DNA of 64,000 bases from Natronohydrobacter thiooxidans (GCF_001884735.1 NZ_MJAP01000034.1:62001-126000); one strand, 5' to 3'; positions 33,203 to 44,806 are shown, counted from the first letter of the stretch. Numbers and translations: made by a program. The notes: a model not told the origin generated them from the letters alone.

Positions 33203-34531
33203 TCACCCTTTCGCGCGCACCCGCTGCAGAAGCGGCATCAGCGCGCCCATATCCGGCCCCTGCGCCTGTCCCGTCAGCGCCAGCCGCAAGGGCATGAACA
33301 GCCCCTTGCCCTTGCGCCCCGTGGCCGCTTTCACCGCCCCGGTCCAGTCCTTCCACGCCTCCGCTCCATAGGGCGGCGGCGGCAGCAGGTCCAAAGCCTG
33401 CGCCACAAATTCCGCATCCTCGGGCGCGATCACCGGCTCTGCCCCATCGCGGCACAGCGCCCACCATGCCCCCAGATCCTCAAGCGTGCCGATATTCTCG
33501 CGCGCCACATCCCAGAATTGCGGGGCCAGCGCCTCGGGCACGCCCAAAGCCGCGATCTGATCCGCCACCGCCGCATAGGGCCGCCCCTGCAGATCGGCCC
33601 GCGTCAGCGGCCACAGATCCTCGGGGTCAAACTTCGTCGGCGCCGCGCCGAATTGCGCCAGATCGAAGCCATCCGCGATCTCATCGAGCGTCAGCCGCAA
33701 TTCCACCGGCTGGTTCGAGCCCAGCCGCGCCATCAGCGACAACAACGCCGCCGGTGTCACCCCCTGCGCCCGCAGATCGCGCAGGCTCAGCGTGCCCAGC
33801 CGCTTGGACAGGGCCTCGCCCTGCGCGCCCGTCAGCAGCGAATGATGCGCGAAATCGGGCGGGGTGCCGCCCAGCGCCTGAATGATCTGGATTTGCGTCG
33901 CCGTATTCGTCACATGATCCGAGCCGCGCACGATATGCGTGACCCCCATCTCCATGTCATCCACCACCGAGGCGAGCGTATACAGCACCTGCCCATCGGC
34001 CCGGATCAGCACCGGGTCCGAGACGGATGCCGCATCAATCGAGAGCGGCCCGAGGATCCCGTCCTCCCATTCGATCCGCGCCTGATCCAGGAGAAACCGC
34101 CAATAGCCCGCACGCTCTTCGCGCAGCTTCGCCTTGGCCGCCTCATCCAGCCCCAGTGCCGCCCGGTCATAGACCGGCGGCCTGCCCATATTCAGCTGCT
34201 TCTTGCGCTTCAGATCCAGCTCGGTCGGCGTCTCGAAACATTCATAGAACCGCCCATCCGCGCGCATCTGATCGGCAGCGGCCTGATAGCGCTCCAGCCG
34301 CTTCGATTGCTGCTCGATCCGGTCCCATCCCAGACCCAGCCATTCCAGATCCTGCTGAATCCCGTCGATATATTCTTGTTTTGACCGCTCCTGATCGGTG
34401 TCATCCAGCCGCAGGATGAATTGCCCGCCGGATTTGCGTGCTATCAGATAATTGAACAGCGCTGTGCGCAGATTGCCGATATGCAGATAGCCCGTAGGCG
34501 AGGGCGCGAAGCGGGTGATGATGCCGGACAT
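33203..34531 (-). CDS. gltX: Glutamate--tRNA ligase
   Basis: A 442-residue class I aminoacyl-tRNA synthetase. It has the start TRFAPSPTGYLHIGNLRTALFNYLIARKSGGQFILRLDDTD (HIGH motif as HIGN), GSDHVTNTATQIQII, and the KMSKS-type loop as EALSKRLG (about residues 239-245). It charges tRNA-Glu and possibly, in organisms with two GltX paralogues, tRNA-Gln for transamidation. At about 440 residues it is the shorter GltX type; many Rhodobacterales have two copies. ATG 34531 begins the conserved N-terminus although the frame is open to 34840. It is divergent from the AsmA gene. Confidence 0.94.
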   Translation of the reverse strand: MSGIITRFAPSPTGYLHIGNLRTALFNYLIARKSGGQFILRLDDTDQERSKQEYIDGIQQDLEWLGLGWDRIEQQSKRLERYQAAADQMRADGRFYECFETPTELDLKRKKQLNMGRPPVYDRAALGLDEAAKAKLREERAGYWRFLLDQARIEWEDGILGPLSIDAASVSDPVLIRADGQVLYTLASVVDDMEMGVTHIVRGSDHVTNTATQIQIIQALGGTPPDFAHHSLLTGAQGEALSKRLGTLSLRDLRAQGVTPAALLSLMARLGSNQPVELRLTLDEIADGFDLAQFGAAPTKFDPEDLWPLTRADLQGRPYAAVADQIAALGVPEALAPQFWDVARENIGTLEDLGAWWALCRDGAEPVIAPEDAEFVAQALDLLPPPPYGAEAWKDWTGAVKAATGRKGKGLFMPLRLALTGQAQGPDMGALMPLLQRVRAKG

Positions 34532-34706
34532 GACCTGAGCCACCTTTGAGATAAACCAGCCTTCCTGTTTCATATGGCAGGACGTGTTGCAAGTCCCGTC
34601 CCATGCGCGAAATCCTGCCATAGGGGATTTTGCCCAAGACAGGCTGGCCTTGCAGCGATAGATTCGCGCCAATGCGCGGGTGTGACCGTTTCGGTTCGGA
34701 GGAAAA

Positions 34707-36695
34707 ATGCGTCTGATCAAAGCCCTGATTGCCATGTGTGTCGGTCTGGTTGTCCTCATGGGGGCCGCGCTCTTCCTGCTGCCGACCCAGCGCATCGCCA
34801 CATTGGCCACGGAACAGTTCCAGCTTGCGACCGGGCGCACGCTTGTTCTCGGCGGGGCGGTGAAGCCCAGTTTCTACCCGGTGATCGGCGCCACCGCGCA
34901 GGATGTCACCATCGGCAATCCCGATTGGGCGGGCGCGGGGCCGATGCTGGAAGCGGGCGAGATGGATATCGGGCTGAACCTTGCCGCGCTGATCCGCGGC
35001 GATATCGAGGTCAGCCGCGTCGTGATCCAGAACCCGCGCCTGCATCTGATCCGCGACCGAGAAGGCCGCGTGAACTGGGATTTCACCCGCGCGGCCACGC
35101 CTGACGAGGCTGTGGCCGCTGGTGCCCCGCCTGCAGAGGTTCGCGCGCGCAATGTCTCGCTGGCCGAGGCGCGCATCATCGGCGGCAGCGCCCGGATCGA
35201 GGATGCGCAATCGGGCCGCGACCTGCGTCTGGCCGGGCTGGATGCGACCCTGCGCATGCCCGCGCTGACCGGCCCCGCCGAATTGCGCGCCGCTGGCCAG
35301 ATGAACGGCCAGCCTTTCGAGGTGACCGCCTCGACCGACAATGCCGAACGCTTCCTCTCCGGCGCAGTGACCCAAGTGATGCTCGACACCACTGCTGCCG
35401 GGTCCAGCATCACTTTCGCAGGCCGCATGGGGCTTGCGGATCTGGCGCTGGACGGCCAGCTTGCCGCCAATATCCCCGCGCTGCGCCCGCTGATGCAGCT
35501 TGTGGGCGAAGTGGGGGGGGATATCGACGCCTCCTATCTGCCGCTTGGCCTGAACGGGCAGCTTACCCGCACCGCAGACGGGCGGCTTTTCGCGCGCGAG
35601 GCGCAGTTCCGGGCGGGCGGGATCCGGCTCGCGGGTGCCGCCGATCTGGCGCCGGGGGGCGAACGCCCCCGCCTGACCGGGCAGTTCACCGGCGATGTGC
35701 TGGATCTGCGCTCTGCCGGTGGCGCGGGGGGGGATGCGGGCGGCGCAGCCCCCGAGGGCTGGTCCCGCGCGCCCATCGACGCCTCTGCCCTTGGTCTCCT
35801 TGATGCCGATGTCTCGGTCACGCTGAACGGGCTGCGCACCGATCTGACCACTCTGGGCCGCACACGGCTGGGCGTGACCATCGACCGCGCGCGGGCCGTG
35901 CTGGATCTGCGCGAGGTGGCGCTCTTCGGCGGGCAGGTCGCAGGCGAGTTCGTGATGAACAACCGCTCCGGCCTGTCGGTGGGCGGCAATCTGCGCTTCC
36001 GGGGGATCGATCTCTTGCCCCTGCTGACCGAAATGGCCGAATACCGGCGGCTTCAGGGGCAGGCCAATTTCGATCTGCAATTCCTTGGCGTGGGCAATTC
36101 CATGCATGCGATCATGCAATCTTTGCGCGGTGACGGACGAATTGATTTTTCACAGGGTGAAATAATCGGCTTCGATCTGGCCGGAATGTTGCGAAACCTG
36201 GACATGTCCTACATGGGAGAGCGGAATCGTACCGTATATGACCGGGTTACTGGCACATTTGCGATATCAGACGGGGTTTTGCGCAATTCTGACCTGCGTC
36301 TGGAGGCATCGGGCTTCTCGGTGACTGGCGAAGGCGCGATAGGCCTTGGCGCGCGCAATCTGGATTTCCGTCTGGTGCCTGCCGCGGTGCGCGGCGAGGA
36401 CACATTCCGCGTGCCGCTGATGATCACCGGCCCATGGTCCGAGCCGCGTTTTCGGCTGGACCTGGAAGCACTTGCGCGCGAACAGATGCGGGTTGAGCAG
36501 GAGCGGCTGGAAGAAATCGCCCGCGAAGAAGCCCGCCGTCTGGAAGAGCGCACCCGCTCGCAACTGGAAGAGCGCTTGCAACGCGATCTGGGGATGGAAC
36601 GGCAAGAGGGCGAGCGCGTTCAGGACACAATCCGCCGCGGCGTAGAGCAGGAAATCGGCAACCGCTTGCAACGCCTGCTGGGGGGCGGGAATTGA
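34707..36695 (+). CDS. AsmA family protein
   Basis: A 662-residue protein with one N-terminal membrane anchor (LIKALIAMCVGLVVLMGAALFLLP) and a long periplasmic beta-rich part. AsmA features include TGRTLVLGGAVKPSFYPVIGATAQDVTIGNPDWAG and, near the C-terminus, RLQGQANFDLQFLGVGNSMHAIMQSLRGDGRIDFSQGEIIGFDLAGMLRN and VRGEDTFRVPLMITGPWSEPRFRLDL. AsmA-like proteins take part in outer-membrane assembly and phospholipid transport across the periplasm. The C-terminal ~70 residues are a charged coiled coil (EQERLEEIAREEARRLEERTR). GGAGGAAAA precedes ATG 34707. The stop overlaps the TTG start of the next gene. Confidence 0.9.
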   Translation: MRLIKALIAMCVGLVVLMGAALFLLPTQRIATLATEQFQLATGRTLVLGGAVKPSFYPVIGATAQDVTIGNPDWAGAGPMLEAGEMDIGLNLAALIRGDIEVSRVVIQNPRLHLIRDREGRVNWDFTRAATPDEAVAAGAPPAEVRARNVSLAEARIIGGSARIEDAQSGRDLRLAGLDATLRMPALTGPAELRAAGQMNGQPFEVTASTDNAERFLSGAVTQVMLDTTAAGSSITFAGRMGLADLALDGQLAANIPALRPLMQLVGEVGGDIDASYLPLGLNGQLTRTADGRLFAREAQFRAGGIRLAGAADLAPGGERPRLTGQFTGDVLDLRSAGGAGGDAGGAAPEGWSRAPIDASALGLLDADVSVTLNGLRTDLTTLGRTRLGVTIDRARAVLDLREVALFGGQVAGEFVMNNRSGLSVGGNLRFRGIDLLPLLTEMAEYRRLQGQANFDLQFLGVGNSMHAIMQSLRGDGRIDFSQGEIIGFDLAGMLRNLDMSYMGERNRTVYDRVTGTFAISDGVLRNSDLRLEASGFSVTGEGAIGLGARNLDFRLVPAAVRGEDTFRVPLMITGPWSEPRFRLDLEALAREQMRVEQERLEEIAREEARRLEERTRSQLEERLQRDLGMERQEGERVQDTIRRGVEQEIGNRLQRLLGGGN

Positions 36696-37957
36696 GGGCG
36701 GTTCCGGAGATCAGGGATGCGGATAGCCTGAAGGCTTGGCTGGAGGCATTGCCGCAGGGGACGGAGGCTGAGCGCGAAGAGGCGCGACGTTGGGCCGTGG
36801 CGATTGCGCATCGCGCAGCGATGCGGGTTTTGCCAGTGGAATGGGGTGGAACCGCTGCGCCACCAAGCACGGATACATCGATAGCGTCTTTTTTCCAGGA
36901 GCTGCCTTGTCTGATGATTTCTGGTTGCGCTGCAATGAAGGGCATTACTGCGCTTGTGGACAATGCGGAATATGCAGCGCAAAGTGAAGCGACATCAGAC
37001 GCGGCATCGTTTGCAGTTGCGGCAATAGGCTTGCTCCCCGAGATCAATGCCAAAATGGCGTCAACCGGAATTGACAGTGCTTGCAAGCTATCCGAGCAGG
37101 TTCTTGGCGTGCCTGAACAAGACTACTGGTCCAGCTTGGGGGCAGAAATTCAGGCAGCAACTGGCCTGACTGACTACATGTCAAAGCCGTTAGCCGACAA
37201 CGCGCCCTATCTTATTAATAAATGGTCCGTGTTGCGCCCGCAAGTTCTGGCGCTGGGCGAGGGCTGGCGCTTCTGGGTGGAGTGGTATGACAGCGCCCTC
37301 CACGGTCGCCCGCAGGATTACGACCTGCTGACCAAGATCGCCCTGATCGACCCCAAGGACTGGGACAAAGGCGCTGATCACGTCAATGCGTTAATCCAGA
37401 GGATTGTTGCAGAACATCAGGAGCGCCCGCCAATCGCGCCCGTGAAGCTAACACCAACCATGATCAGGCGCGTCCAGTCGTCGGTCCAAGAGAATGGACC
37501 AGTACTTGCGCTTCAACTTGGCGCACTTATGGACGTTGCTGATCAAGAGATTGAGCGCATCCGTTGTACCAACAGTTTGGAGCCAGATATTCGCGATGGA
37601 ATGCTGGGCGCACTCAATAAGCTAAAAGAGGCTGCAACAGAAATTCTTGACCTGTTGCCGAAATTTGGGGTGCAGTCGGTTGAAGAAATAGAACATATCG
37701 CAAGCTGGGGAGTGGTTCTGAAAGAACAGGCGCAGCACTGGAATATTGAGGCCAAGAAATTCGTCGCTGGCAGGCCGGCAGACGAACGGGTGGTTTTCGC
37801 AGGTCGTCTTGCCTTGGCCTCTGCCGTCGCTGGTTCATTGGGCCTTATGGGGCTTGGGACATTCGCCGCAGTCGCAGGGGGCGCTATACTACTCAAGGAC
37901 AAGCTTGATATTCCGAAAGCAATAAATGCGATCAAGTCGGGAACTCCACCATCTTAA
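36692..37957 (+). CDS. Unrecognised protein with C-terminal membrane segment
   Basis: A 421-residue protein I do not recognise as a named family. The N-terminus (DADSLKAWLEALPQGTEAEREEARRWAVAIAHRAAMRVLP) and the middle (GWRFWVEWYDSALHGRPQDYDLLTKIALIDPKDWDKGADHVNALI) resemble uncharacterised alphaproteobacterial proteins. Residues about 270-370 are helical and charged, and a hydrophobic segment near residues 377-405 (LALASAVAGSLGLMGLGTFAAVAGGAILL) suggests a C-terminal membrane anchor. The first codon would be TTG 36692, overlapping the AsmA stop (TTGA), with GGGGGCGGGA just upstream. Base composition is visibly less GC-rich than its neighbours, suggesting acquired DNA. Confidence 0.72.
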   Translation: MRAVPEIRDADSLKAWLEALPQGTEAEREEARRWAVAIAHRAAMRVLPVEWGGTAAPPSTDTSIASFFQELPCLMISGCAAMKGITALVDNAEYAAQSEATSDAASFAVAAIGLLPEINAKMASTGIDSACKLSEQVLGVPEQDYWSSLGAEIQAATGLTDYMSKPLADNAPYLINKWSVLRPQVLALGEGWRFWVEWYDSALHGRPQDYDLLTKIALIDPKDWDKGADHVNALIQRIVAEHQERPPIAPVKLTPTMIRRVQSSVQENGPVLALQLGALMDVADQEIERIRCTNSLEPDIRDGMLGALNKLKEAATEILDLLPKFGVQSVEEIEHIASWGVVLKEQAQHWNIEAKKFVAGRPADERVVFAGRLALASAVAGSLGLMGLGTFAAVAGGAILLKDKLDIPKAINAIKSGTPPS

Positions 37958-38007
37958 CCCGTCCGCCCTGAAGCACCGCCCATTCCTTCGCCCAATGGAG
38001 CCACCCC

Positions 38008-38352
38008 ATGCCGCACCTGCATCTGACTCTCCCGCTCGACCGCGCGCCCGATGAAATCACCCGCCCGGACCCTGCCAAACTCATCGCGGGCGACCAGGTG
38101 CACAGCACATGGCTCGCCGAAGACCGCGCGCCGCTTTACGCGGGAGTGTGGCACTCCACCCCCGGCAAATGGCGGGTCAGCTATGACGAATGGGAATATT
38201 TCCACGTCCTGACCGGGCGCGGCACCCTGACCGATGCGACCGGTCAGACCACCCCCTTGGAGCCCGGCGGGCGGCATATCCTCCGCCCCGGTTTCAGCGG
38301 CATATTCGAGGTGATCGAAGACCTGACCAAGGACTTCGTGATCCTGACCTGA
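38008..38352 (+). CDS. Small cupin-domain protein
   Basis: A 114-residue single-domain cupin. It has [64 protein letters not shown], the two-motif beta barrel of the Cupin_3 (EutQ-like) type. Metal ligands are weak: [14 protein letters not shown] offers a Glu and a His, but the second motif lacks an obvious His. It could bind or convert a small sugar or amino-acid derivative; the substrate is unknown. It lies between the unrecognised gene and murB, all on the plus strand. No strong ribosome binding site precedes ATG 38008 (GGAGCCACCCC upstream). Confidence 0.8.
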   Translation: MPHLHLTLPLDRAPDEITRPDPAKLIAGDQVHSTWLAEDRAPLYAGVWHSTPGKWRVSYDEWEYFHVLTGRGTLTDATGQTTPLEPGGRHILRPGFSGIFEVIEDLTKDFVILT

Positions 38353-38398
38353 CACGCGCTCTCGACAAGCCCCACGCAATCGCGCTACCTCATGCGCC

Positions 38399-39367
38399 AT
38401 GACACCTGATCTGATCCAAACGCGCGGCACGCTGACGCCGCAAAAACCGCTCGACAGTCTGACATGGCTGCGCGTGGGCGGACCTGCCGACTGGCTGTTC
38501 CAGCCTGCCGATGCCGAGGATCTGAGCGATTTTCTGCGCGCGCTCGACCCGGAAATCCCTGTGTTTCCAATGGGGGTAGGCTCGAATCTGATCGTGCGCG
38601 ACGGCGGCATCCGCGCGGTGGTGATCCGGCTGGGGCGCGGCTTCAACGGGATCGGGATCGGCCAGACCATCACGGCGGGCGCGGCGGCACTTGACGCGCA
38701 TGTGGCGCGCAAAGCGGCGGATGGCGGGCGCGATCTGACCTTTCTGCGCACCATTCCGGGCAGTATCGGGGGCGCGGTGCGGATGAATGCGGGCTGCTAT
38801 GGCACCTATGTCGCCGATCACCTGATCGAGGTCGAGGTGATGGACCGGACGGGGCTGCGCCATGTGCTGCCTGCGGCGGAGCTGAAGCTCGCCTATCGCC
38901 ATTCGGACCTGCCCGAGGGCACGATCATTCTGGGCGCGCGGTTTCAGGCACCCGAGGGCGACCCGGCGGCGCTGCATGCGCGGATGGAGGAGCAGCTTGC
39001 GCGGCGCGATGCGACCCAGCCCACGAAAGAGCGCAGCGCCGGATCGACCTTTCGCAACCCGGCGGGGTTTTCCTCGACGGGGCGTGCGGATGACACGCAT
39101 GAGTTGAAAGCCTGGAAGGTAATCGAGGATGCGGGCTTGCGCGGCGCACGGCTGGGCGGCGCGCAGATGTCGCCCAAACACCCGAATTTCCTGATCAATG
39201 CGGGCGGGGCCACGGCGGCGGATCTGGAGGCGCTGGGCGAGGAAGTGCGAAAAAGGGTTTTGCAAGCGCGTGGGATTTCGCTACACTGGGAAATCATGCG
39301 GGTCGGCGAAGCCGTGCCGGATGCACAGGTGCCAAAGCTACGGTTGAGCGCCGAAGAGAACGAATAA
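38399..39367 (+). CDS. murB: UDP-N-acetylenolpyruvoylglucosamine reductase
   Basis: A 322-residue FAD enzyme that reduces UDP-GlcNAc-enolpyruvate to UDP-MurNAc in peptidoglycan synthesis. Signatures are [31 protein letters not shown] (FAD), [18 protein letters not shown], the catalytic Ser region AGSTFRNP and [28 protein letters not shown] near the C-terminus. Length is normal. It starts a murB-ddl-ftsQ-ftsA-ftsZ series, part of the division and cell wall cluster; murC and murG are not directly upstream here. The ribosome binding site is weak. Confidence 0.95.
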   Translation: MTPDLIQTRGTLTPQKPLDSLTWLRVGGPADWLFQPADAEDLSDFLRALDPEIPVFPMGVGSNLIVRDGGIRAVVIRLGRGFNGIGIGQTITAGAAALDAHVARKAADGGRDLTFLRTIPGSIGGAVRMNAGCYGTYVADHLIEVEVMDRTGLRHVLPAAELKLAYRHSDLPEGTIILGARFQAPEGDPAALHARMEEQLARRDATQPTKERSAGSTFRNPAGFSSTGRADDTHELKAWKVIEDAGLRGARLGGAQMSPKHPNFLINAGGATAADLEALGEEVRKRVLQARGISLHWEIMRVGEAVPDAQVPKLRLSAEENE

Positions 39368-39417
39368 CGCCCGGAAATTCGGGCAAAAAAAGGCCGCAAA
39401 GGCCAGAGGCAGTGGGA

Positions 39418-40338
39418 ATGGGCATGTCGAGCAGGGCAGCCCCCCGGATATGTGTGCTGAAAGGCGGACTCTCGTCAGAGCGAGAGGTGTCGCTGTCCTC
39501 AGGGCATGAATGCGCGAAAGCGCTGCGGGTGGCAGGATATGAGGTGATCGAGCTGGATGCGCGCGGCGATGTCGTGCAACGTCTGGTCGAAATCGCGCCG
39601 GATATCGTTTTCAACGCGCTGCATGGCCGGTTCGGCGAAGATGGCTGCGTTCAGGGCATTCTGGAATGGCTGCGCATTCCCTATACGCATTCGGGTGTGC
39701 TGGCATCGGCGCTGGCAATGGACAAGGAGCGCTCGAAAGCGGCTTTCCGGGTGGCGGGGCTGCCGGTTGTGGCGTCGTGTCTGGCGCCCAAATCCGATGC
39801 GATGGCCGCGCATCTGTTGACGCCCCCCTATGTGATCAAGCCCAATAATGAGGGCAGTTCGGTCGGCGTCTATCTGGTGCAGGAGGGGGCAAACCGCCCG
39901 CCAGCCCTGTCAGAGGACATGCCCGAGACAGTGATGGTCGAGGCTTTCGCGCCGGGGCGGGAGTTGACGACGACCGTCATGGGCGACCGCGCGCTGACGG
40001 TCACGGATATCCTGACCGATGGCTGGTATGATTACGACGCCAAATACAAGCCCGGCGGGTCGCGCCATGTGGTGCCTGCCGATATCCCCGCTGATATCCA
40101 TGATGCCTGTCTGGATCTGGCGCTGCGGGCGCATCAGGTGCTGGGCTGCCGGGGTGTCAGCCGCACCGATTTCCGCTGGGATGAGAGCCGTGGCCTGGAG
40201 GGGCTGATCATTCTGGAAGTGAACACCCAGCCGGGCATGACGCCGACATCGCTGGTGCCTGAACAGGCCGGGCATTGCGGGATCAGCTTTTCCGATCTGT
40301 GTCGCTGGATGGTGGAGGATGCCTCATGCGACCGCTAG
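39418..40338 (+). CDS. ddl: D-alanine--D-alanine ligase
   Basis: A 306-residue ATP-grasp enzyme joining two D-alanines for the peptidoglycan precursor. It has VLKGGLSSEREVSLSSGHECAKAL, NALHGRFGEDGCVQGILEWLRIPYTHSGVLASALAMDK, PYVIKPNNEGSSVGVYLV, and the C-terminal metal site ILEVNTQPGMTPTSLVPEQA. Candidate starts are GTG 39412, ATG 39418 and ATG 39424; AGAGG at 39405-39409, 8 bases before 39418, favours this one. It overlaps ftsQ by 13 bp, so the genes are coupled. Confidence 0.94.
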   Translation: MGMSSRAAPRICVLKGGLSSEREVSLSSGHECAKALRVAGYEVIELDARGDVVQRLVEIAPDIVFNALHGRFGEDGCVQGILEWLRIPYTHSGVLASALAMDKERSKAAFRVAGLPVVASCLAPKSDAMAAHLLTPPYVIKPNNEGSSVGVYLVQEGANRPPALSEDMPETVMVEAFAPGRELTTTVMGDRALTVTDILTDGWYDYDAKYKPGGSRHVVPADIPADIHDACLDLALRAHQVLGCRGVSRTDFRWDESRGLEGLIILEVNTQPGMTPTSLVPEQAGHCGISFSDLCRWMVEDASCDR

Positions 40339-41561
40339 ACCCGGATGATCGCGACGCGCCGCTATCCGCGCTGAGCGATGCGCAGGGGTTCTGGGATCAT
40401 CTGGGGGCGGCGCGCGCCGAGGAATATGCGCAGGAGGATATCCTGCCGATCAGCGCGGTGCCGCGCGCGCGCGTACCCGCACCGGCGGCGCGCGGAGCGT
40501 CCGCCGAGAGGTTTGATATCGGGGATTGCCGCCTGGGCAGTCTGGATCACACTCTGCAGGCGCGTGGCGCGGCAGACGCTGTTGCGCCGGACCTGATGCA
40601 GGCCGATCACGGCGCGGTGGCGCCGGAGCAGCCTGTCCTGCCCGAGCAGATCGCGGGATTCGCGGCCGTGGCACCGCCTGCGGCACCGCGCAGGGGCAAG
40701 GCGCGGCGGCGGCGTTTCGGCGCGGGGCGCGTGGGTTACCGGATGCAGCGTATCTGGCTGACGCCGGCCTATCGCGCTTTTTTCAAATACGGCCTGCCTG
40801 CGCTTGCCGTGGTGTCTGCGGTCGCCCTCTATTTCTCGAACCCGGTCAATCGTGAGGCGCTCGCTGGCACCATCGAGGCGATGTATTCGGCCTTTGTGGA
40901 CCGTCCCGAATTCATGGTGACAGAGCTGAGATGGCATGAGGTCACGCCGGAACTGGATGCGGCGCTTTCGGCGCGGCTGGATCTGGATCTGCCGCAATCC
41001 TCGTTCCGGCTGGATCTGGATGCGCTGCGCGCCGAGATCGAGGCGCTGGACTGGGTGCGCTCTGCCGATCTGCGGCTTCTGTCCGACGGGGTGCTGACGC
41101 TGAGTGTCATCGAGCGCGTGCCTGCGATCCTGTGGCGCAATGGCGGCGGGCTGGAACTGCTGGATACCGAAGGGGTGCGCGTGGCCTATGTTGCCAGCCG
41201 CGACATGCGGCCCGATCTGCCTCTGATCGCGGGGGCGGGCGCGAATGAGCAGATCCGCGAGGCGCTGGATCTGCTGGATGCCGCCGCGCCGCTGGGGGAA
41301 CGGCTGATCGGTCTGGTGCGGATCGGCGAACGGCGCTGGGATGTGGTGCTGGACCGCGATCAGCGCATCCGCCTGCCCGAGACCGATGCGCTGGCAGCCC
41401 TTGAGCGCGTGATCGCGCTGGAACAGGCGCAGGATCTTCTGACCCGCGATCTGGTCGTGGCGGATCTGCGCAACCCCGCCCGTCCCGTTCTTCAGATCAG
41501 CGCCGGGGCGATGGACACCCTGCGCGAAATACGCATGCAATCCCAGGAGTCTTTTCGATGA
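40326..41561 (+). CDS. ftsQ: Cell division protein FtsQ
   Basis: A 411-residue bitopic membrane protein that links divisome subunits. A long cytoplasmic N-terminus (about 150 residues, acidic then basic, ending GKARRRRFGAGRVGYRMQR) precedes the membrane segment (FFKYGLPALAVVSAVALYF). A POTRA domain follows (FMVTELRWHEVTPELDAALSARLDLDLPQSSFRLDLDALRAEIEALDWVRSADLRLLSDGVLTLSVIERVPAILW), and then a beta domain. The N-terminus is unusually long for FtsQ, which is typically near 300 residues overall. ATG 40326 is within the end of ddl; ATGA overlap links it to ftsA. Confidence 0.9.
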   Translation: MRPLDPDDRDAPLSALSDAQGFWDHLGAARAEEYAQEDILPISAVPRARVPAPAARGASAERFDIGDCRLGSLDHTLQARGAADAVAPDLMQADHGAVAPEQPVLPEQIAGFAAVAPPAAPRRGKARRRRFGAGRVGYRMQRIWLTPAYRAFFKYGLPALAVVSAVALYFSNPVNREALAGTIEAMYSAFVDRPEFMVTELRWHEVTPELDAALSARLDLDLPQSSFRLDLDALRAEIEALDWVRSADLRLLSDGVLTLSVIERVPAILWRNGGGLELLDTEGVRVAYVASRDMRPDLPLIAGAGANEQIREALDLLDAAAPLGERLIGLVRIGERRWDVVLDRDQRIRLPETDALAALERVIALEQAQDLLTRDLVVADLRNPARPVLQISAGAMDTLREIRMQSQESFR

Positions 41562-42895
41562 TGATGGATCCCTACGCTTCGCAACGCGCCATGCGCCAGA
41601 TGCGCCGCACTGCCATGCAACGCAGCGTGATTGCCGTGCTGGATATCGGCACCTACAAGATCGCGGCGCTTGTACTGAAGCTTGAGACCGGGGCCGAGGA
41701 TCTGTCGCGGGCCGGAATCGGCAATATGGCAGGTCAGGTTGGCATGCGGGTGATCGGTGCGGGCACAACGCGCTCCAGCGGGGTGCGCTATGGCGAGGTT
41801 TCGGCCATGGCAGAGACCGAAAGCGCGGTGCGCACAGCGCTTCAGGCCGCACAGAAAATGGCGCAGACCCGTGTTGATCATGTGATGGTCTGCCTGTCGG
41901 GGGGCAATCCGCGGTCCTATGGGCTGGCGGGTGATGTTGAGATCACTGACGGGTTGGTCGGCGAGAATGACATTGCGCGTGTGATGGCGGCCTGTGACAT
42001 GCCCGATTTCGGGGCAGGGCGCGAGGTGCTGCATGCCCAGCCGATCAATTTCGTGCTGGATCACCGCTCTGGCCTGTCCGATCCGCGCGGGCAATCCGGG
42101 CGCAAACTGTCCTGCGACATGCATCTGGTGACGGTGGATGCAAGCCTTGTGCAGAATATCTGCAATGTTCTCAAGCGCTGCGATGTCGAACTGGCCGGGA
42201 TCGCGTCCAGCGCCTATGCCTCGGGCATGTCGGCGCTGGTCGAGGATGAGCAGGAGCTTGGCGCGGCCTGTATCGATCTGGGCGCGGGCAGTTCCAGCGT
42301 GTCGATCTTCATCAAGAAACACATGATCTACACCGATTGCGTGCGCATGGGGGGCGGGCATGTCACATCGGATATCTCCAAGGGTCTGCAGATCGATTTT
42401 GCCACCGCAGAGCGGATCAAGACAGTGCATGGGGGCGTGCAGGCGACCTCGATGGATGATCGCGAGATGATCGCGCTCTCGGGCGATAGCGGGGACTGGG
42501 ACAAGGATCGTCGCCGTGTCAGCCGGGCCGAGCTGATCGGCATCATGCGCCCTCGGATCGAGGAGATTCTGGAAGAGGTCCGCGCGCGGCTGGATGCGGC
42601 AGGGTTCAGCCATCTGCCCAGCCAGCAGGTCGTGCTGACCGGGGGGGCGGCGCTGGTGCCGGGGCTGGACGGGCTGGCCGCGCGCATCTTCGGCCAGCAG
42701 GTGCGCCTTGGCCGTCCGATGCGGGTGCGCGGCTTGCCTCAGGCGGCGTCGGGGCAGGCGTTTTCCAGCGCTGTGGGCATGTGTCTTCTGGCCACGCGGC
42801 CGCAGGATGAGTGGTGGGATTTCGACCTTCCGGTCGAGACTTACCCGGCGCGCTCGCTCAAGCGGGCAGTCAAATGGTTCAGAGACAACTGGTGA
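41558..42895 (+). CDS. ftsA: Cell division protein FtsA
   Basis: A 445-residue actin-like ATPase that anchors FtsZ filaments to the membrane. It has the phosphate 1 motif VIAVLDIGTYKIAALVLKL, the SHS2/1C region VDHVMVCLSGG, phosphate 2 AACIDLGAGSSSVSIF and adenosine motif QVVLTGGAALVPGLDGLA. The C-terminus (SLKRAVKWFRDNW) is the amphipathic membrane-targeting helix. It overlaps ftsQ by 4 bp. An A/T-richer 184-bp gap separates it from ftsZ, leaving room for an ftsZ promoter. Confidence 0.96.
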   Translation: MMMDPYASQRAMRQMRRTAMQRSVIAVLDIGTYKIAALVLKLETGAEDLSRAGIGNMAGQVGMRVIGAGTTRSSGVRYGEVSAMAETESAVRTALQAAQKMAQTRVDHVMVCLSGGNPRSYGLAGDVEITDGLVGENDIARVMAACDMPDFGAGREVLHAQPINFVLDHRSGLSDPRGQSGRKLSCDMHLVTVDASLVQNICNVLKRCDVELAGIASSAYASGMSALVEDEQELGAACIDLGAGSSSVSIFIKKHMIYTDCVRMGGGHVTSDISKGLQIDFATAERIKTVHGGVQATSMDDREMIALSGDSGDWDKDRRRVSRAELIGIMRPRIEEILEEVRARLDAAGFSHLPSQQVVLTGGAALVPGLDGLAARIFGQQVRLGRPMRVRGLPQAASGQAFSSAVGMCLLATRPQDEWWDFDLPVETYPARSLKRAVKWFRDNW

Positions 42896-43079
42896 TCGCA
42901 AAATCAAGTGTCGGGGCCGAAATTCGGCGGAAAACCGCATAAAAGTTGCCAGATATGGTGGGAATTTGTGAGATTTTTGATGACCTCGGCTTGTAAGCGC
43001 TGTAGGATTCAAGAAAAATCAGGCACCCGAAGCGCTCGACTGGCAAGAGCGTCGGCAAAAGAGAGGCGGAGTGAGTGAC

Positions 43080-44780
<1,701 letters not shown>

Positions 44781-44806
44781 GCCGGGCAAGCGCCTTCAAA
44801 GACAGC

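Noticed and set aside
39369..39391. Terminator between murB and ddl
   Set aside because: GCCCG-N6-CGGGC is followed by A's, not T's, on the coding strand. It would only work on the minus strand, where no gene ends.
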